Numbered from the stretch's first letter, positions 1 to 9,241 are shown. The stretch is DNA of 64,000 nt from Candidatus Zixiibacteriota bacterium (GCA_016933955.1 JAFGTT010000015.1:119914-183913); one strand, 5' to 3'. Program-made: numbers and translations. Notes: generated from the letters alone by a model not told the origin.

Positions 1-1030
1 CTTCGGCTATGGCGCCTTCCAGATTTTCGGCCTTATCGGTTTCTTCCAGCCAATCAAGCATCATCTTGACCGTCAGCAACATCGCCATCGGATTGACTTT
101 GTATTTCCCGGCATATTTCGGGGCTGATCCGTGAGTCGGTTCAAAGACGGCATAATTGTCCCCGATATTACCGGATGATGCGAATCCCAGTCCGCCGACC
201 AGTTGGGCGCAAAGATCGGAAATAATATCACCGAACATATTCGATGTTACCAGAACCGAATAATCTCGTGGATTCTTGATCAGCCACATGCACATGGCGT
301 CGATATTGGTTTCCCAGAGATCGATCACGGGATAGCTTTTGGCCACCTCGCGGGCTGTTCGAATCATCAAACCCGAAGTCTCCCGGATTACATTCGGTTT
401 TTCGACCACCGTGACCGTCTTTCGACCCGTTTTTTGGGCATATTCGAAGGCATCCGTAACAATATTTCGGCAACCGGTTTTGGTGTTGATTCGAAGCGAT
501 ATCGCCACTTCATTTCCCGGGTGTTTGTCGAATTTTTTCATTTTGGGATTGTGCTTTTTAATGGCCTCGCGAAGCTCATCTGGAAGCGGGAAAAACTCCA
601 CCCCCGAATAGAGATCCTCGGTATTTTCCCGGAAAACAACAATATCAATGCCTTCCTGATAATTAAGAGGATTTCCCATATAGGCCTTGCAAGGCCTGAG
701 ATTGGTACGGAGATTGAATTCCTGCCGCAGACGAACGATCGGAGAAGAATAAATCAGGCCTTTACCGCGTAATGCGGGAATCAATTCCGCTTCGGCCTCC
801 TCTTTTGGCTTTGAAGTAATGGCGCCAAACAGTGCACAATCGGTATTTTTCAGAATGTTAATGGTTCGATCGGGTAACGGATTCGATTCCCGACACCAGA
901 ATTCCCAGCCAATATCAGCATGAACATATTCGGCGTCTAAAGCCAGTTTATCCAGAACGATTCTGGCCGCATCCATTACATCGATACCGACACCGTCTCC
1001 GGGCATCCAGGCAATTTTATACTTCGCCAT
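1..1030 (-). CDS. Isocitrate/isopropylmalate dehydrogenase family protein (3' end beyond window)
   Basis: This is an NAD(P)-dependent beta-decarboxylating dehydrogenase. About 343 residues are visible, from the ATG at 1030 to the left window edge with no stop, so the C-terminus is missing. The N-terminus carries the family motif PGDGVG. An arginine-rich substrate segment (SPIVRLRQ, then LRTNLRP) is followed by FRENTEDLYSG, by K/N residues around VVEKPNVIRET, and by the metal and cofactor region NMFGDIISDL and EPTHGSAPKYAGK. The ENTEDLYSG form favours isocitrate over 3-isopropylmalate as substrate, but this is inference. It is the last visible gene of a minus-strand run that starts at 5463, with a 21-base gap after the upstream barrel gene. 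Being co-transcribed with outer-membrane proteins is odd for a central metabolic enzyme. Confidence 0.88.
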   Translation of the reverse strand, partial: MAKYKIAWMPGDGVGIDVMDAARIVLDKLALDAEYVHADIGWEFWCRESNPLPDRTINILKNTDCALFGAITSKPKEEAEAELIPALRGKGLIYSSPIVRLRQEFNLRTNLRPCKAYMGNPLNYQEGIDIVVFRENTEDLYSGVEFFPLPDELREAIKKHNPKMKKFDKHPGNEVAISLRINTKTGCRNIVTDAFEYAQKTGRKTVTVVEKPNVIRETSGLMIRTAREVAKSYPVIDLWETNIDAMCMWLIKNPRDYSVLVTSNMFGDIISDLCAQLVGGLGFASSGNIGDNYAVFEPTHGSAPKYAGKYKVNPMAMLLTVKMMLDWLEETDKAENLEGAIAE

Positions 1031-1051
1031 CTAAACGTACTGCTCCTTTCT

Positions 1052-1930
1052 CTATATCTGAAAAGTCAGGTTGAACAAATGCGCATCAGAAAGTCCCTCT
1101 TTGTATGGCAAGAAGGCATAATCAATTCGAAGATTACGCCGGGCAAAGCCGAATCCGCCCGAGAAATTCTTCGTGTCATACCCGGTCCGATACCCGGCCC
1201 GGATATAAAAATTATTCGCGAAATTGTATTCCCCCCCCAGGTGAAGGTGGGTATCGTCATCAACATTGACAATATCCACCGCCCCGGTCAATCCGCGAAA
1301 TAAATACGAAATTCCCGCCCGATAAGTGGTCGGAAGATCAAAGGCCTCATCGCGCAGCTGCATGGTTGATCCAAAGTTCAGAACCGCCAGTCCGATATTC
1401 AATCCCTCCTCCGGCTGCATCAACAACCCGAGATCGAAATTAAAAGCGGCATCATCATCGGTATCGATTTCTTCATACATCATTCCCAGCGAAAACCCGA
1501 AGATATAATTCTTTTCCAACTCGAAGGCGGCGCCCAGCTTGAACATGACATCGTGAGCATCGAAGGTAATAAAATCCGAGGTCGGACCCAGACGCCCTTC
1601 AAGATTGTCAACCGCGGCAAAATGGATTCCTGCCGAAATAGCCACGGCTCTCTTTTCAAAACTGATATATCCCGTTTCCATCCGGGTGTTTTCCCAGTAT
1701 GAGTCATAGCCGAAGGAACCGGCCAGACCCTTGACTCCCCAGCGCGCGGCCGGATTGAAGGCGGCCGAATAGGGATCACCGGGAATCGAGGAAAAAGCCC
1801 CGCCCATTCCTACCGGCCGGGCCCCCGGTTCCACCGTCAGCATTTTAAGGCCGGCCGCGGCGTCCGAGTTTTGACCGAAAAACAAAATTATGAGCAGGCA
1901 CAACAGAGAATAAAAAAATATCTTCATCAT
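1052..1930 (-). CDS. PorV/PorQ-family outer-membrane beta-barrel protein
   Basis: A 292-residue exported protein. Residues 1-25 form a signal peptide (basic start, long hydrophobic core, AAA cleavage region). The mature start, with GARPVGMGGAFSSI and then AAFNPA, is the signature of the UPF0164/PorV group of FadL-like barrels, in which the N-terminal plug loop binds near the barrel mouth. The rest alternates short amphipathic strands, with AGYRTGYD and a C-terminal aromatic/hydrophobic strand ending in FNLTFQI. In Bacteroidota, PorV shuttles type IX secretion substrates; whether this protein does is not shown by sequence. It sits 7 bases downstream of a paralogue, so two related barrels are probably made from one transcript. 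Confidence 0.82.
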   Translation of the reverse strand: MMKIFFYSLLCLLIILFFGQNSDAAAGLKMLTVEPGARPVGMGGAFSSIPGDPYSAAFNPAARWGVKGLAGSFGYDSYWENTRMETGYISFEKRAVAISAGIHFAAVDNLEGRLGPTSDFITFDAHDVMFKLGAAFELEKNYIFGFSLGMMYEEIDTDDDAAFNFDLGLLMQPEEGLNIGLAVLNFGSTMQLRDEAFDLPTTYRAGISYLFRGLTGAVDIVNVDDDTHLHLGGEYNFANNFYIRAGYRTGYDTKNFSGGFGFARRNLRIDYAFLPYKEGLSDAHLFNLTFQI

Positions 1931-1937
1931 CCAAACC

Positions 1938-2960
1938 TCAGAATATCAAACCAAAACTGAATATGTGATCATCGCCCTCGCCCACCCGGTCATTGGAAAA
2001 AGCGTAATTTATCGAAAGAAAGGTTTTTTCAAAAGCAAAATTAAATCCGGCGCCGGCTGTAAAGGTCCCGTCATCGAGACCGGTCCGGAGAGTTAATTTG
2101 TCATTTAATTCATATTCCCCGCCGAATTGAAAAACCGCTTCCGAAACCGTTTCTCTATCAGTTGTCTGGGTTTCTCCATCATCCACCGGATAATCCATCC
2201 GTTTCAGAAGAATATCCATATCGGCCGCCAGAAGCAGTTTCCCTTGTAAAATCCGCCCGGCCAGACCCAGACCGATATCGATCGGAAAATCATCCGTCTT
2301 GGTGGCCCCCAGGCCTTCCGTATTGGAATCCCATTTATACCGCCCAGCCAGATTGCTTATAACCAGGCCCAGTGTCAGATCGGATAAATATTTCGTATAA
2401 CCGGCCTCATAACCGGACAGAGAATCCACATATAAAATCGCCCCCAGATTGAATCCGACCGAATTGGCTTTGATATCACCAATGCTCTTATGCAGATAAC
2501 TGAGTTTTGTTCCCAACCCCAGCCAGGGAATAAAACGTTTGGCAAAGGTCAAACCGAAAACATGTTCCTCTGATGAAATCGTCGAGCCCGTCAGAAAACC
2601 GCTGTTGTCGCGTCGTTCCACCTCGCCGTAACCGGTATAAAGCCAGCTGAACGCCAGCGCTGATTCCAGGCGGGTCGGGAAACCGATCGAGAGATAGCCG
2701 AGTTTGCGGCCCAACTTCATGGCCCGATATGAACTGGCGAAATTATTGGCCGTGATGGTTTGAAGCCCGGCCGGATTATGAAGCTGACTGTAACCATCAT
2801 TTGATACCGCTATATGAGCCCCGCCCATACCGGTGGCCCGGGCATCAACCGGAACCTTTAAAAAGACTCCGTTGTAGCCACCCTCGGCGGCCAGAACCGG
2901 CAGGTAACCCAGTATCAGCAGTATGAAAATTGTTGAATTTTTTAGTTTTTTCATATTCAT
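1938..2960 (-). CDS. PorV/PorQ-family outer-membrane beta-barrel protein
   Basis: A 340-residue exported barrel with a signal peptide at residues 1-24 (ILLILGYLPVLAAEGG). The mature N-terminus has VDARATGMGGAHIAVSNDG and then LHNPAGL, the conserved UPF0164/PorV start. Repeated amphipathic strands follow, and the final strand ends in FSFGLIF, a typical outer-membrane C-terminal aromatic residue. It starts 4 bases after the propeller gene and ends 7 bases before a second barrel gene, so the three are almost certainly co-transcribed. A role in export or surface anchoring of the propeller protein encoded upstream is plausible but is inferred only from the gene order. Confidence 0.82.
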   Translation of the reverse strand: MNMKKLKNSTIFILLILGYLPVLAAEGGYNGVFLKVPVDARATGMGGAHIAVSNDGYSQLHNPAGLQTITANNFASSYRAMKLGRKLGYLSIGFPTRLESALAFSWLYTGYGEVERRDNSGFLTGSTISSEEHVFGLTFAKRFIPWLGLGTKLSYLHKSIGDIKANSVGFNLGAILYVDSLSGYEAGYTKYLSDLTLGLVISNLAGRYKWDSNTEGLGATKTDDFPIDIGLGLAGRILQGKLLLAADMDILLKRMDYPVDDGETQTTDRETVSEAVFQFGGEYELNDKLTLRTGLDDGTFTAGAGFNFAFEKTFLSINYAFSNDRVGEGDDHIFSFGLIF

Positions 2961-2964
2961 AATC

Positions 2965-5463
2965 CTATGGTATTATGGCCAGTTTTCCCCATCGTTCTTC
3001 ACCGGATGGGAGTGTTATCTTGAAATAGTAAATTCCTGTCGCGACATAATGCCCATCCTCATTAACGCCATTCCAGACATCCTCATTCTCTTTTATTCCG
3101 GCCGTTTTGTATTCATTGTCGGTAACTCTCTTCACCAGGTTCATGGCAAAATCATAGACCTCAACCGTAACATTCCCGGCCGAAGGGACATTGTAATGGA
3201 ATTTTATCTGCGTCTGGCGCGAATCGGCATAGGAATAAGGAACCGGGAATGCATAAACCACACTTGAACTGTCATACACCCGGTATATTTCCCAGTTATT
3301 GGTGCCGAATTGATCCAGAGCGATTCGCGCCGCTCCTTCGGCTGTTCCGACCCAGAGGGTATCCCCGATCACGCGCGCCGCCAGGACTTCCGCGGCCGGA
3401 TCAATTGTGTATGCAATCGTATTATCCCCGGTAACCAAATCTCCGCTGATCATGATCTCCTGCCAGGTCACCCCGGTATCGGCCGAATAAAGCAGACCCT
3501 GCGAGGTAGCCGCGAAAACTTCCGGTCCATTGAAATCAAAATTCCAGCAATTAACATCGGCAATCGGAATATGCCATTCCAATCCGTCAAGCGTCCCATA
3601 ACATATGGCATTATATCCCGAATCGGTCGGATGGGTCGATGCCCAGACGCGGCTTTTACCGTCGGCAAGCGGCTGAACCGCCAAAACATTGACGAAATTG
3701 CCGCTTATGTTGTCACTCGGATAAGTATAATAGGTTACCTTGTCAAAGCGCGTCGGGTCATTATTCGGTTTTATCAGATGCCAGCGAAGAACGGCCGAAC
3801 CGGGATATGATACGCCATAACCGGAATCGGCCCCGATGTATATGGTATCGTTCCAGATCAGTAAACTCCGGAAATCCTGATTATCAAAATTTATGGTTTG
3901 AGTGGTACTGTCCTTGATATTGTTGCCGTCCATCGAATACCAGAAGGCCCGGTTGGGCGATTGCGTGAATCTGTCCCGGCCAACGATAAAAATTACGGCA
4001 TTGTCGAATCCGATATCATACTGCGGCGACCCCGTCGGGAACCCGGATAGATTCTGCGGCGTCCCCCACCCCGATCCATCATCAACCGCATAGTGCACCG
4101 AATTGATTCCTTCCACCGGATCCAGCGGATGATTCAATGTCCAGACAACCTTGGAATCCACCTCTCCCAGCGAATCCAGAATTGTCTGCACGGCGATTCG
4201 ATATACCTGACCACCGCTGCTGTCACTGTCCACAAAAGTATGATTTTCCCGCGAGACGACCTCGCCCAGATCGTCGAATTCTATGCGCACCACTCCGGAA
4301 TCCGTTCCGACCCAAAGGGTGGCCGAATCGGCGGCCACAGAATTGACCGTGTTACGCCCATTGGCGGCCGTCGTGTCAGCCGGATCGGTATAAATTTTTT
4401 GCCAGGTTTCACCGGTATCGGCCGACATATACAAACCGGCTTCCCGGGCGGCCATGAAGAGGAATGAACGGGCGGAGGAAAACTCCGCCGGGTATTTGTT
4501 TTCGCCGATAACATCATCAAGACCGGTAAAACCAGTCAGGAAATCTTCACCGTCATTATCCGAAACCGCCAGTCCGGTTCCGACTCCGCCCGCCGAATCA
4601 AGCGTTCCCGCAAATACACGGCCCCCGAAAACATGGACCGAAGCTACCGCGGCCCCCGGTAAACCATCATCGATAAATGAGGTTCGTGAAACCCGGTTGG
4701 TCAGACTTCCTTCGTCCTCGAAAAACTTAATCCGGGTAATTCCGGAATCACCGGCGATATAGATAAAGCTATCGGCCGCGGCGATATCATAAATTCGATG
4801 TGATGTCAGTTTCTCGCGCGCGGGCGCGAATATAAATCTTTTAATTCCGGCGGCCGTTCCCGTCCAAAGCAGAAGCGAATCTCCATGCAAACTGTCAATC
4901 GCCGCCGCGAAATGAAGATTACTATACTGGGTCGGATAAACCGAATCCAGCAGCGTGGCATAAATATTCCTCCAGTTGGACCCTCCGTCAAAACTGGCAA
5001 TCAATCCTCCGGCCCATGAAGCACAGAACATCAGGCTGTCGATCCCGACAATGTCCCAGAGAGTACATTGGTACCCGTAGGTGTTGGGTACCATCATCGT
5101 ATCCCAGGTCAGGCCCTCATCGGATGAATAGGCCATCCCATCGGCAAAAGCGTAAAGGTAATCGGCCTCATAATGATTAAGAGCCAGCCAGATAACATTA
5201 CCCGAGGAATACATGGCGGAAATATCCTGGCTAACCAAACCATTGGAGGTATCATAGCGATTCCATCCGGATTCATCGAAATAAGAAAACGATACACCCC
5301 GGCCGGTGGCCAGCCAGACAGCGTTCTTGTGGGTAATAATATCGCCGACCCAGTTATCCGACAGACCCCTCCCGAAATGAGGTTCATCCAGGGTGTTCAG
5401 CATAAGGGCCGAGAGTGTCCCGGGAATAAACAATAAAAGGCCAATTAGGATAATTTTTTTCAC
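2965..5463 (-). CDS. Secreted beta-propeller (BNR/two-component-propeller-like) protein with C-terminal sorting/FlgD-like domain
   Basis: An 832-residue exported protein with a signal peptide at about residues 1-18. The body is a series of propeller blades with recurring VWLATGRGV, LWVGTDSGVVRI and LWVGTAEGAARI motifs and BNR-like SADTGxTWQ Asp-boxes (for example SADTGETWQKI and SADTGVTWQEI). Such blades occur in sialidase-like and sensor propellers; no catalytic residues can be assigned. The last 90 residues form an Ig-like FlgD/T9SS-type module (VEVYDFAMNLVKRV, then ATGIYYFKITLPSG) that ends in GKLAIIP instead of the KKM-x-L-x-K tail seen in other proteins of this window. It is the first gene of the 5463-to-1 run and lies divergent from the cytochrome gene. 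Confidence 0.8.
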   Translation of the reverse strand: MKKIILIGLLLFIPGTLSALMLNTLDEPHFGRGLSDNWVGDIITHKNAVWLATGRGVSFSYFDESGWNRYDTSNGLVSQDISAMYSSGNVIWLALNHYEADYLYAFADGMAYSSDEGLTWDTMMVPNTYGYQCTLWDIVGIDSLMFCASWAGGLIASFDGGSNWRNIYATLLDSVYPTQYSNLHFAAAIDSLHGDSLLLWTGTAAGIKRFIFAPAREKLTSHRIYDIAAADSFIYIAGDSGITRIKFFEDEGSLTNRVSRTSFIDDGLPGAAVASVHVFGGRVFAGTLDSAGGVGTGLAVSDNDGEDFLTGFTGLDDVIGENKYPAEFSSARSFLFMAAREAGLYMSADTGETWQKIYTDPADTTAANGRNTVNSVAADSATLWVGTDSGVVRIEFDDLGEVVSRENHTFVDSDSSGGQVYRIAVQTILDSLGEVDSKVVWTLNHPLDPVEGINSVHYAVDDGSGWGTPQNLSGFPTGSPQYDIGFDNAVIFIVGRDRFTQSPNRAFWYSMDGNNIKDSTTQTINFDNQDFRSLLIWNDTIYIGADSGYGVSYPGSAVLRWHLIKPNNDPTRFDKVTYYTYPSDNISGNFVNVLAVQPLADGKSRVWASTHPTDSGYNAICYGTLDGLEWHIPIADVNCWNFDFNGPEVFAATSQGLLYSADTGVTWQEIMISGDLVTGDNTIAYTIDPAAEVLAARVIGDTLWVGTAEGAARIALDQFGTNNWEIYRVYDSSSVVYAFPVPYSYADSRQTQIKFHYNVPSAGNVTVEVYDFAMNLVKRVTDNEYKTAGIKENEDVWNGVNEDGHYVATGIYYFKITLPSGEERWGKLAIIP

Positions 5464-5880
5464 GCGTCTCTCCTAAAAAAAATAGCCCGGAGCCTAAGAA
5501 TAAGCACGGCTATTAGTTGGGCTTAAAATCATGCAATCTTATATAAATGGTTTGCTCAGTCGTTATCAATAATCTCTAAGCGTCACCTCCAAAATTGAAA
5601 AATACTCTTTTCGACCGTGAAGTCAAGCATAATTGATAAACTTATTGTTTCAATATGTTAAACATTTCAATCCCTTTTCGGTTCCCGTTTTTGGCTCTTA
5701 AGATTAATAAAATCAGCCACTTATCTGAATTTAAAAACGCCGATGTTTTTCCGGTGTCATCCCCGTCGAAAATGTCCGACGGGTCAAATACGCCATCCTT
5801 TCAGGAATTTGTTTGACAAATCGTGCCAGCAGGCGTTTCTTGTAATAACCGTAATTAAATCTTGCACTTGAGGTCAGGGC
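5464..5880. other. 417-base divergent intergenic region
   Basis: Spacer between the minus-strand propeller gene and the plus-strand cytochrome gene, expected to hold both promoters. A weak minus-strand promoter candidate is TTGACT at 5621-5626 with TATTTT at 5599-5604 (16-base spacer). On the plus strand TTGACA occurs at 5813-5818, but no good -10 box is at the right distance. GAGG about 8 bases before the ATG at 5881 is the likely ribosome-binding site. No RNA gene or convincing ORF was seen. Confidence 0.5.
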
Positions 5881-6948
5881 ATGAAAAGAATACTTCCGCT
5901 GTTGATATTAACTGTTTTTGCCGGAATCGCCATAATTGGCATTATTCCGGGTTGCGATGAACTGATAACCAATGAATACTACGACACCATCGCCGACACT
6001 GTCACCCTGATGGACAGCAGTTGTGTTAAAATGTGTCACTCTGACTTTAACACTGATATGGAAGCGGCTCTGCGCCAGTGGCATAATTCCCCCCACGCCC
6101 TGGCCGTGCTGACCGACGATACCGCTATGGGGCTTGAGGCCGCCGACTGCGGGGCCCGGTGTCATTCCCATGAAGGTTTCGTCAAATCCTTGAGTAATAT
6201 TTCCGGTTCGGTTGACTTTCCAACTCCAATCAACTGCTTCACCTGCCATAAACCCCATACCCAACCATATGATTTTTCCCTTCGTGACTCCAGCGAAATA
6301 ACGCTGGCCGATGGGTCTTCCATTTACAACCTCAACCAATCCAATATCTGCGCCCGCTGTCATCAATCTCTGGTCGATAAGTTGAGTTCTATTACCAATA
6401 ATATGCTGATCGGCGAAACCTGGGATTCCCTGGTTTATCATGGCTGGGCCGACGCCGAAATGATTATCGGAACCGGAGGCTATGAATACAATATTGTAAC
6501 CTATGAACATTCCGGGCATGATGCCGCCGTCAATGGCTGTGTTACCTGCCATCAGGAAAAGGCCGAGGGCTTCATGCTGGGCGGACACAGTCTGAATATC
6601 CGGGATATGAGCAATCCGGATATTATCCTGCTGGAGGCCTGTAATGGAACCGGGTGCCATGCCACCGCACCGCTTTCGACCGACACTATTAATGCTCTTC
6701 AGGCCTACGTCCTCTCCAAACTCGATACCCTGGAACAGCAATTGCTCGACGATGACATGCTTTTGATTTTGGGAGATATAGTAATTCCAAATCCTGATAT
6801 GATCTTCCAGACTGCTGACTCAGCCGGAGCCCTGTATAATTATTTCTATATTAAAAACGACCGCAGTAGCGGTATGCATGATTTCGTTTATGATACTCTC
6901 CTGTTGGAATCCTCGATTAAATATCTCCGGGGCGATTACACCCCATGA
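5881..6948 (+). CDS. Hexahaem c-type cytochrome, lipoprotein-like, with CX3CH and CX4CH haem motifs
   Basis: A 355-residue exported multihaem cytochrome. Residues 1-24 form a signal sequence before C25 (IIPGC), a probable lipid-attachment site. Three canonical CXXCH motifs lie at C119-H123, C157-H161 and C220-H224. Three further Cys/Cys-His sites are stretched: C48-VKM-C52-H53 and C90-GAR-C94-H95 are CX3CH, and C254-NGTG-C259-H260 is CX4CH. Extra histidines (H68, H72, H97, H126, H236) could act as distal ligands. The architecture resembles cytochrome c554/NrfB-like electron carriers, though no catalytic family can be named. It is monocistronic and faces etfA, with a bidirectional terminator between them. 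It probably moves electrons across the periplasm or at the outer membrane. Confidence 0.85.
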   Translation: MKRILPLLILTVFAGIAIIGIIPGCDELITNEYYDTIADTVTLMDSSCVKMCHSDFNTDMEAALRQWHNSPHALAVLTDDTAMGLEAADCGARCHSHEGFVKSLSNISGSVDFPTPINCFTCHKPHTQPYDFSLRDSSEITLADGSSIYNLNQSNICARCHQSLVDKLSSITNNMLIGETWDSLVYHGWADAEMIIGTGGYEYNIVTYEHSGHDAAVNGCVTCHQEKAEGFMLGGHSLNIRDMSNPDIILLEACNGTGCHATAPLSTDTINALQAYVLSKLDTLEQQLLDDDMLLILGDIVIPNPDMIFQTADSAGALYNYFYIKNDRSSGMHDFVYDTLLLESSIKYLRGDYTP

Positions 6949-6960
6949 GAATTAATAGAT

Positions 6961-6996
6961 AAAAAAAGGCCGCTCCCTGCGGGGCGGCCTTTTTTA
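6961..6996. terminator. Bidirectional intrinsic terminator
   Basis: A-run, then GGCCGC, a short loop, GCGGCC, then a T-run. The palindrome with flanking A and T tracts lies between the convergent cytochrome (plus) and etfA (minus) genes and can serve both strands. Confidence 0.9.
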
Positions 6997-7010
6997 TAAT
7001 CCGATAATTT

Positions 7011-7976
7011 CTATCTATTGGCTTCAAATTTGGCCGTCAGGGCCGGGACTATTTCAAACAGGTCCCCGACAATACCATAGGTGGCAATATTGAAAATCGG
7101 CGCATCCTTGTCGCGGTTGACCGCCACAATGGTCTTGGAAGTTTGCATTCCAACCAGATGCTGAATCGCCCCGGAAATACCCAGCGCAAAATACAGCTTG
7201 GGATTGACCGTTTTCCCGGTCTGGCCCACCTGGTGTGAATATTCAATCCAACCGGCATCGACAATGGCTCTGGAAGCCCCAAGCGCGGCCCCCAGAGAAT
7301 CGGCCAGCTTTTTAGCCAGAGGAAGATTCTCAGTCCCTCTTATACCGCGACCGGCGGCCACAATAATATCCGCCTCGGTCAAACTGATCGACTGACCTGA
7401 GGCCGCCACCATCTCCTTTACAGTCATCTTCGATTCCCCGCCTGCCGATGAGACTGTCTCGGTAACAACTTCGCCGTTGCCATCCTTCGATTCATCCATA
7501 ACTTTGGGACGCAGAGTGGCAAAAAACATTTTCCCGGGATCGGATCCCGTCAGATCAAAGATAACATTTCCGCCATAAGCCGGCCGCGTAATTACCACCG
7601 AATCGCCCTCGACCTTGATATCGGTTATATCCGACGCCATTGCGCCGTCATTCATGGCCGCCAGACGGCTGACCAGAGCTTTCCCGTAAAATGAAGCCAG
7701 CCCGATAACCACCCGGGGCTGATATTTTTTAATCAGTTCCGATATAATGCGGGCATAAATCTCATCATTATAATATTTCAGACTCGGGTGCGATACAGCC
7801 AGGACTTTTCCCCCGCCACGGAAGGCCAGATCGGCCGCCATAGAATCGGCCTTCTCGGCCAAGCAGGCAGTCAGGATTTCCCCGCCCATTTTTTTTGCGG
7901 CGGCCAGCAACTCATAACTGACATTTGAAAGAACCCCATCTTTTTGTTGCGCAATCGTCAGGACCTTAATACTCAT
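7011..7976 (-). CDS. etfA: Electron transfer flavoprotein alpha subunit
   Basis: A 321-residue EtfA/FixB protein of normal length. The N-terminal half is the ETF alpha/beta-type nucleotide-binding domain. The C-terminal half is the FAD domain, with VAAGRGI near residue 206, then GASRAIVDAGWI, SHQVGQTGKTV, GISGAIQHLVGM and VAVNRDKDAPIF, all hallmark FAD-contacting segments. ETF is an obligate alpha/beta heterodimer that passes electrons from acyl-CoA or other dehydrogenases to the quinone pool or, in bifurcating forms, to ferredoxin. No etfB lies next to it: upstream is a dus gene after a 128-base gap, and downstream is the convergent cytochrome. The partner must be encoded elsewhere, which is unusual. 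Confidence 0.95.
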   Translation of the reverse strand: MSIKVLTIAQQKDGVLSNVSYELLAAAKKMGGEILTACLAEKADSMAADLAFRGGGKVLAVSHPSLKYYNDEIYARIISELIKKYQPRVVIGLASFYGKALVSRLAAMNDGAMASDITDIKVEGDSVVITRPAYGGNVIFDLTGSDPGKMFFATLRPKVMDESKDGNGEVVTETVSSAGGESKMTVKEMVAASGQSISLTEADIIVAAGRGIRGTENLPLAKKLADSLGAALGASRAIVDAGWIEYSHQVGQTGKTVNPKLYFALGISGAIQHLVGMQTSKTIVAVNRDKDAPIFNIATYGIVGDLFEIVPALTAKFEANR

Positions 7977-8104
7977 CTTTTATCCTTCCTCTATTATAAA
8001 TGCTTTTATTCCAATCCCTGTTTTCCGTAAAGGATTTTCTGATCATATTGTTGTCCGGAAATATAACAGAGCCGACAGCCCTCATCAACATTTTTTCCAA
8101 ACAT

Positions 8105-9115
8105 TTATGGGGAATCGGGTGATATGAGCGCGTCATTATTCGGGGCGGACATATCAATACGGGCCAGATATTCTCTGAAAATATTTTCGATCTGCGACAG
8201 ATCCAGAACCTGCATTAATTTCCGGCGCAACTCAGCCCCATCGGGAAATCCTTTGGAATACCAGGCCAGATGCTTTCTCATTTTCAGAGCTCCCCCCTTC
8301 TGGCCATAACAGGCGACCATCAGCCGCGCATGCTCCAAGGCCATGGCCGCTTTACTGGCCGGATCCAGTTCCGGCAGAATCCGCCCTTCTTCCAGGTAGG
8401 TGTTAATAATCTTAAAAACATGGGGATTCTTCATGGCCGCCCGTCCGATCATGACAAAATCACAACCGGTGCCATCCAGCAATTGACGGGCATCAAAAGG
8501 TGTCACGACATCGCCATTGCCGATGACCGGAATAGTCAGCTCCCGCTTCAACAGAGCGATTTTCGACCAGTCCGATCTGGTACTGTAATCATGGGCGCGG
8601 CTTCGGGCATGCAACGTAACCGCCGCGACTCCTATTTTTTCGGCTTGCCGGCCGATTTCAAGATACACATCATCTGAGGCTTCCCAGCCCGTTCGCATTT
8701 TTATCGTAACCGGAACCCGGGCATTTTCGACAGCCGCAACCATGAGTTCTACCGAAAGCTGTAAATTCTTTAGAAGAGCCGCCCCGCCGTTTTTTTTGGT
8801 TACTTTCTTGACCGGACAGCCGAGATTTAGATCAATCAGGTCCGGATGGAATTCGGCCACTTTCCTGACAGCTGAGGCCAACAATTCCGGCTTTGACCCA
8901 AACAATTGAACCCCAATAGGATACTCATCTTTGGAAATATCTATCATCTGAAGGGTCTTCTCCTGATTCATGGCCACTGCATCGGCCGAAATCATTTCCG
9001 TATAACACAATGCCGCCCCATACTTCCGCGCCAGCAACCTGAAGGGGCGGTTGGATATACCGGCCAGAGGAGCCAAGAGGAGTTTTCCCTTTAGGATCAA
9101 GTTTCCTATAGTCAT
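8105..9115 (-). CDS. dus: tRNA-dihydrouridine synthase (Dus family)
   Basis: A 336-residue FMN-dependent TIM-barrel enzyme that reduces specific uridines in tRNA D-loops. It starts with LLLAPLAGISNRPFRLLAR and TEMISADAV. The catalytic-cysteine motif is LNLGCPVKKV with C100, followed by KNGGAALLKN, IKMRTGW, LHARSR and the phosphate-binding IGNGDV and IGRAAMKNPHVF. Length and motifs fit the DusB-like bacterial group, but the exact target uridine cannot be read from the sequence. It is transcribed away from the FHA gene; the 126-base divergent spacer should hold both promoters. A 128-base gap separates it from etfA, so the two may share a transcript. Confidence 0.95.
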   Translation of the reverse strand: MTIGNLILKGKLLLAPLAGISNRPFRLLARKYGAALCYTEMISADAVAMNQEKTLQMIDISKDEYPIGVQLFGSKPELLASAVRKVAEFHPDLIDLNLGCPVKKVTKKNGGAALLKNLQLSVELMVAAVENARVPVTIKMRTGWEASDDVYLEIGRQAEKIGVAAVTLHARSRAHDYSTRSDWSKIALLKRELTIPVIGNGDVVTPFDARQLLDGTGCDFVMIGRAAMKNPHVFKIINTYLEEGRILPELDPASKAAMALEHARLMVACYGQKGGALKMRKHLAWYSKGFPDGAELRRKLMQVLDLSQIENIFREYLARIDMSAPNNDALISPDSP

Positions 9116-9241
9116 GCCGACAATATAATTAAGCCAATTTTTTATAGCAAGGCTGTTAACAAGAATCTGGGATTGCAGTCATTGTGACCGTTATTTTACT
9201 GATAATAATGTAATTTTGTAGCATATTGAAAGGAGTCCCGT

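Noticed and set aside
203..772. Plus-strand open frame of 189 codons
   Set aside because: It lies entirely opposite the isocitrate dehydrogenase-like gene, whose motifs continue to the window edge. It shows no domain of its own.
5813..5846. Promoter for the cytochrome from TTGACA at 5813
   Set aside because: The nearest -10-like box (TGTAAT at 5841-5846) is 22 bases away, too far for a standard sigma70 promoter.
5908..6741. Minus-strand open frame of 277 codons under the cytochrome gene
   Set aside because: The plus strand has a signal peptide and ordered haem motifs; the minus frame is Met/Gly/Ile-rich and lacks family features.
7966..8157. Minus-strand frame of 63 codons between etfA and dus
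   Set aside because: It overlaps both genes, has no ribosome-binding site and looks random.
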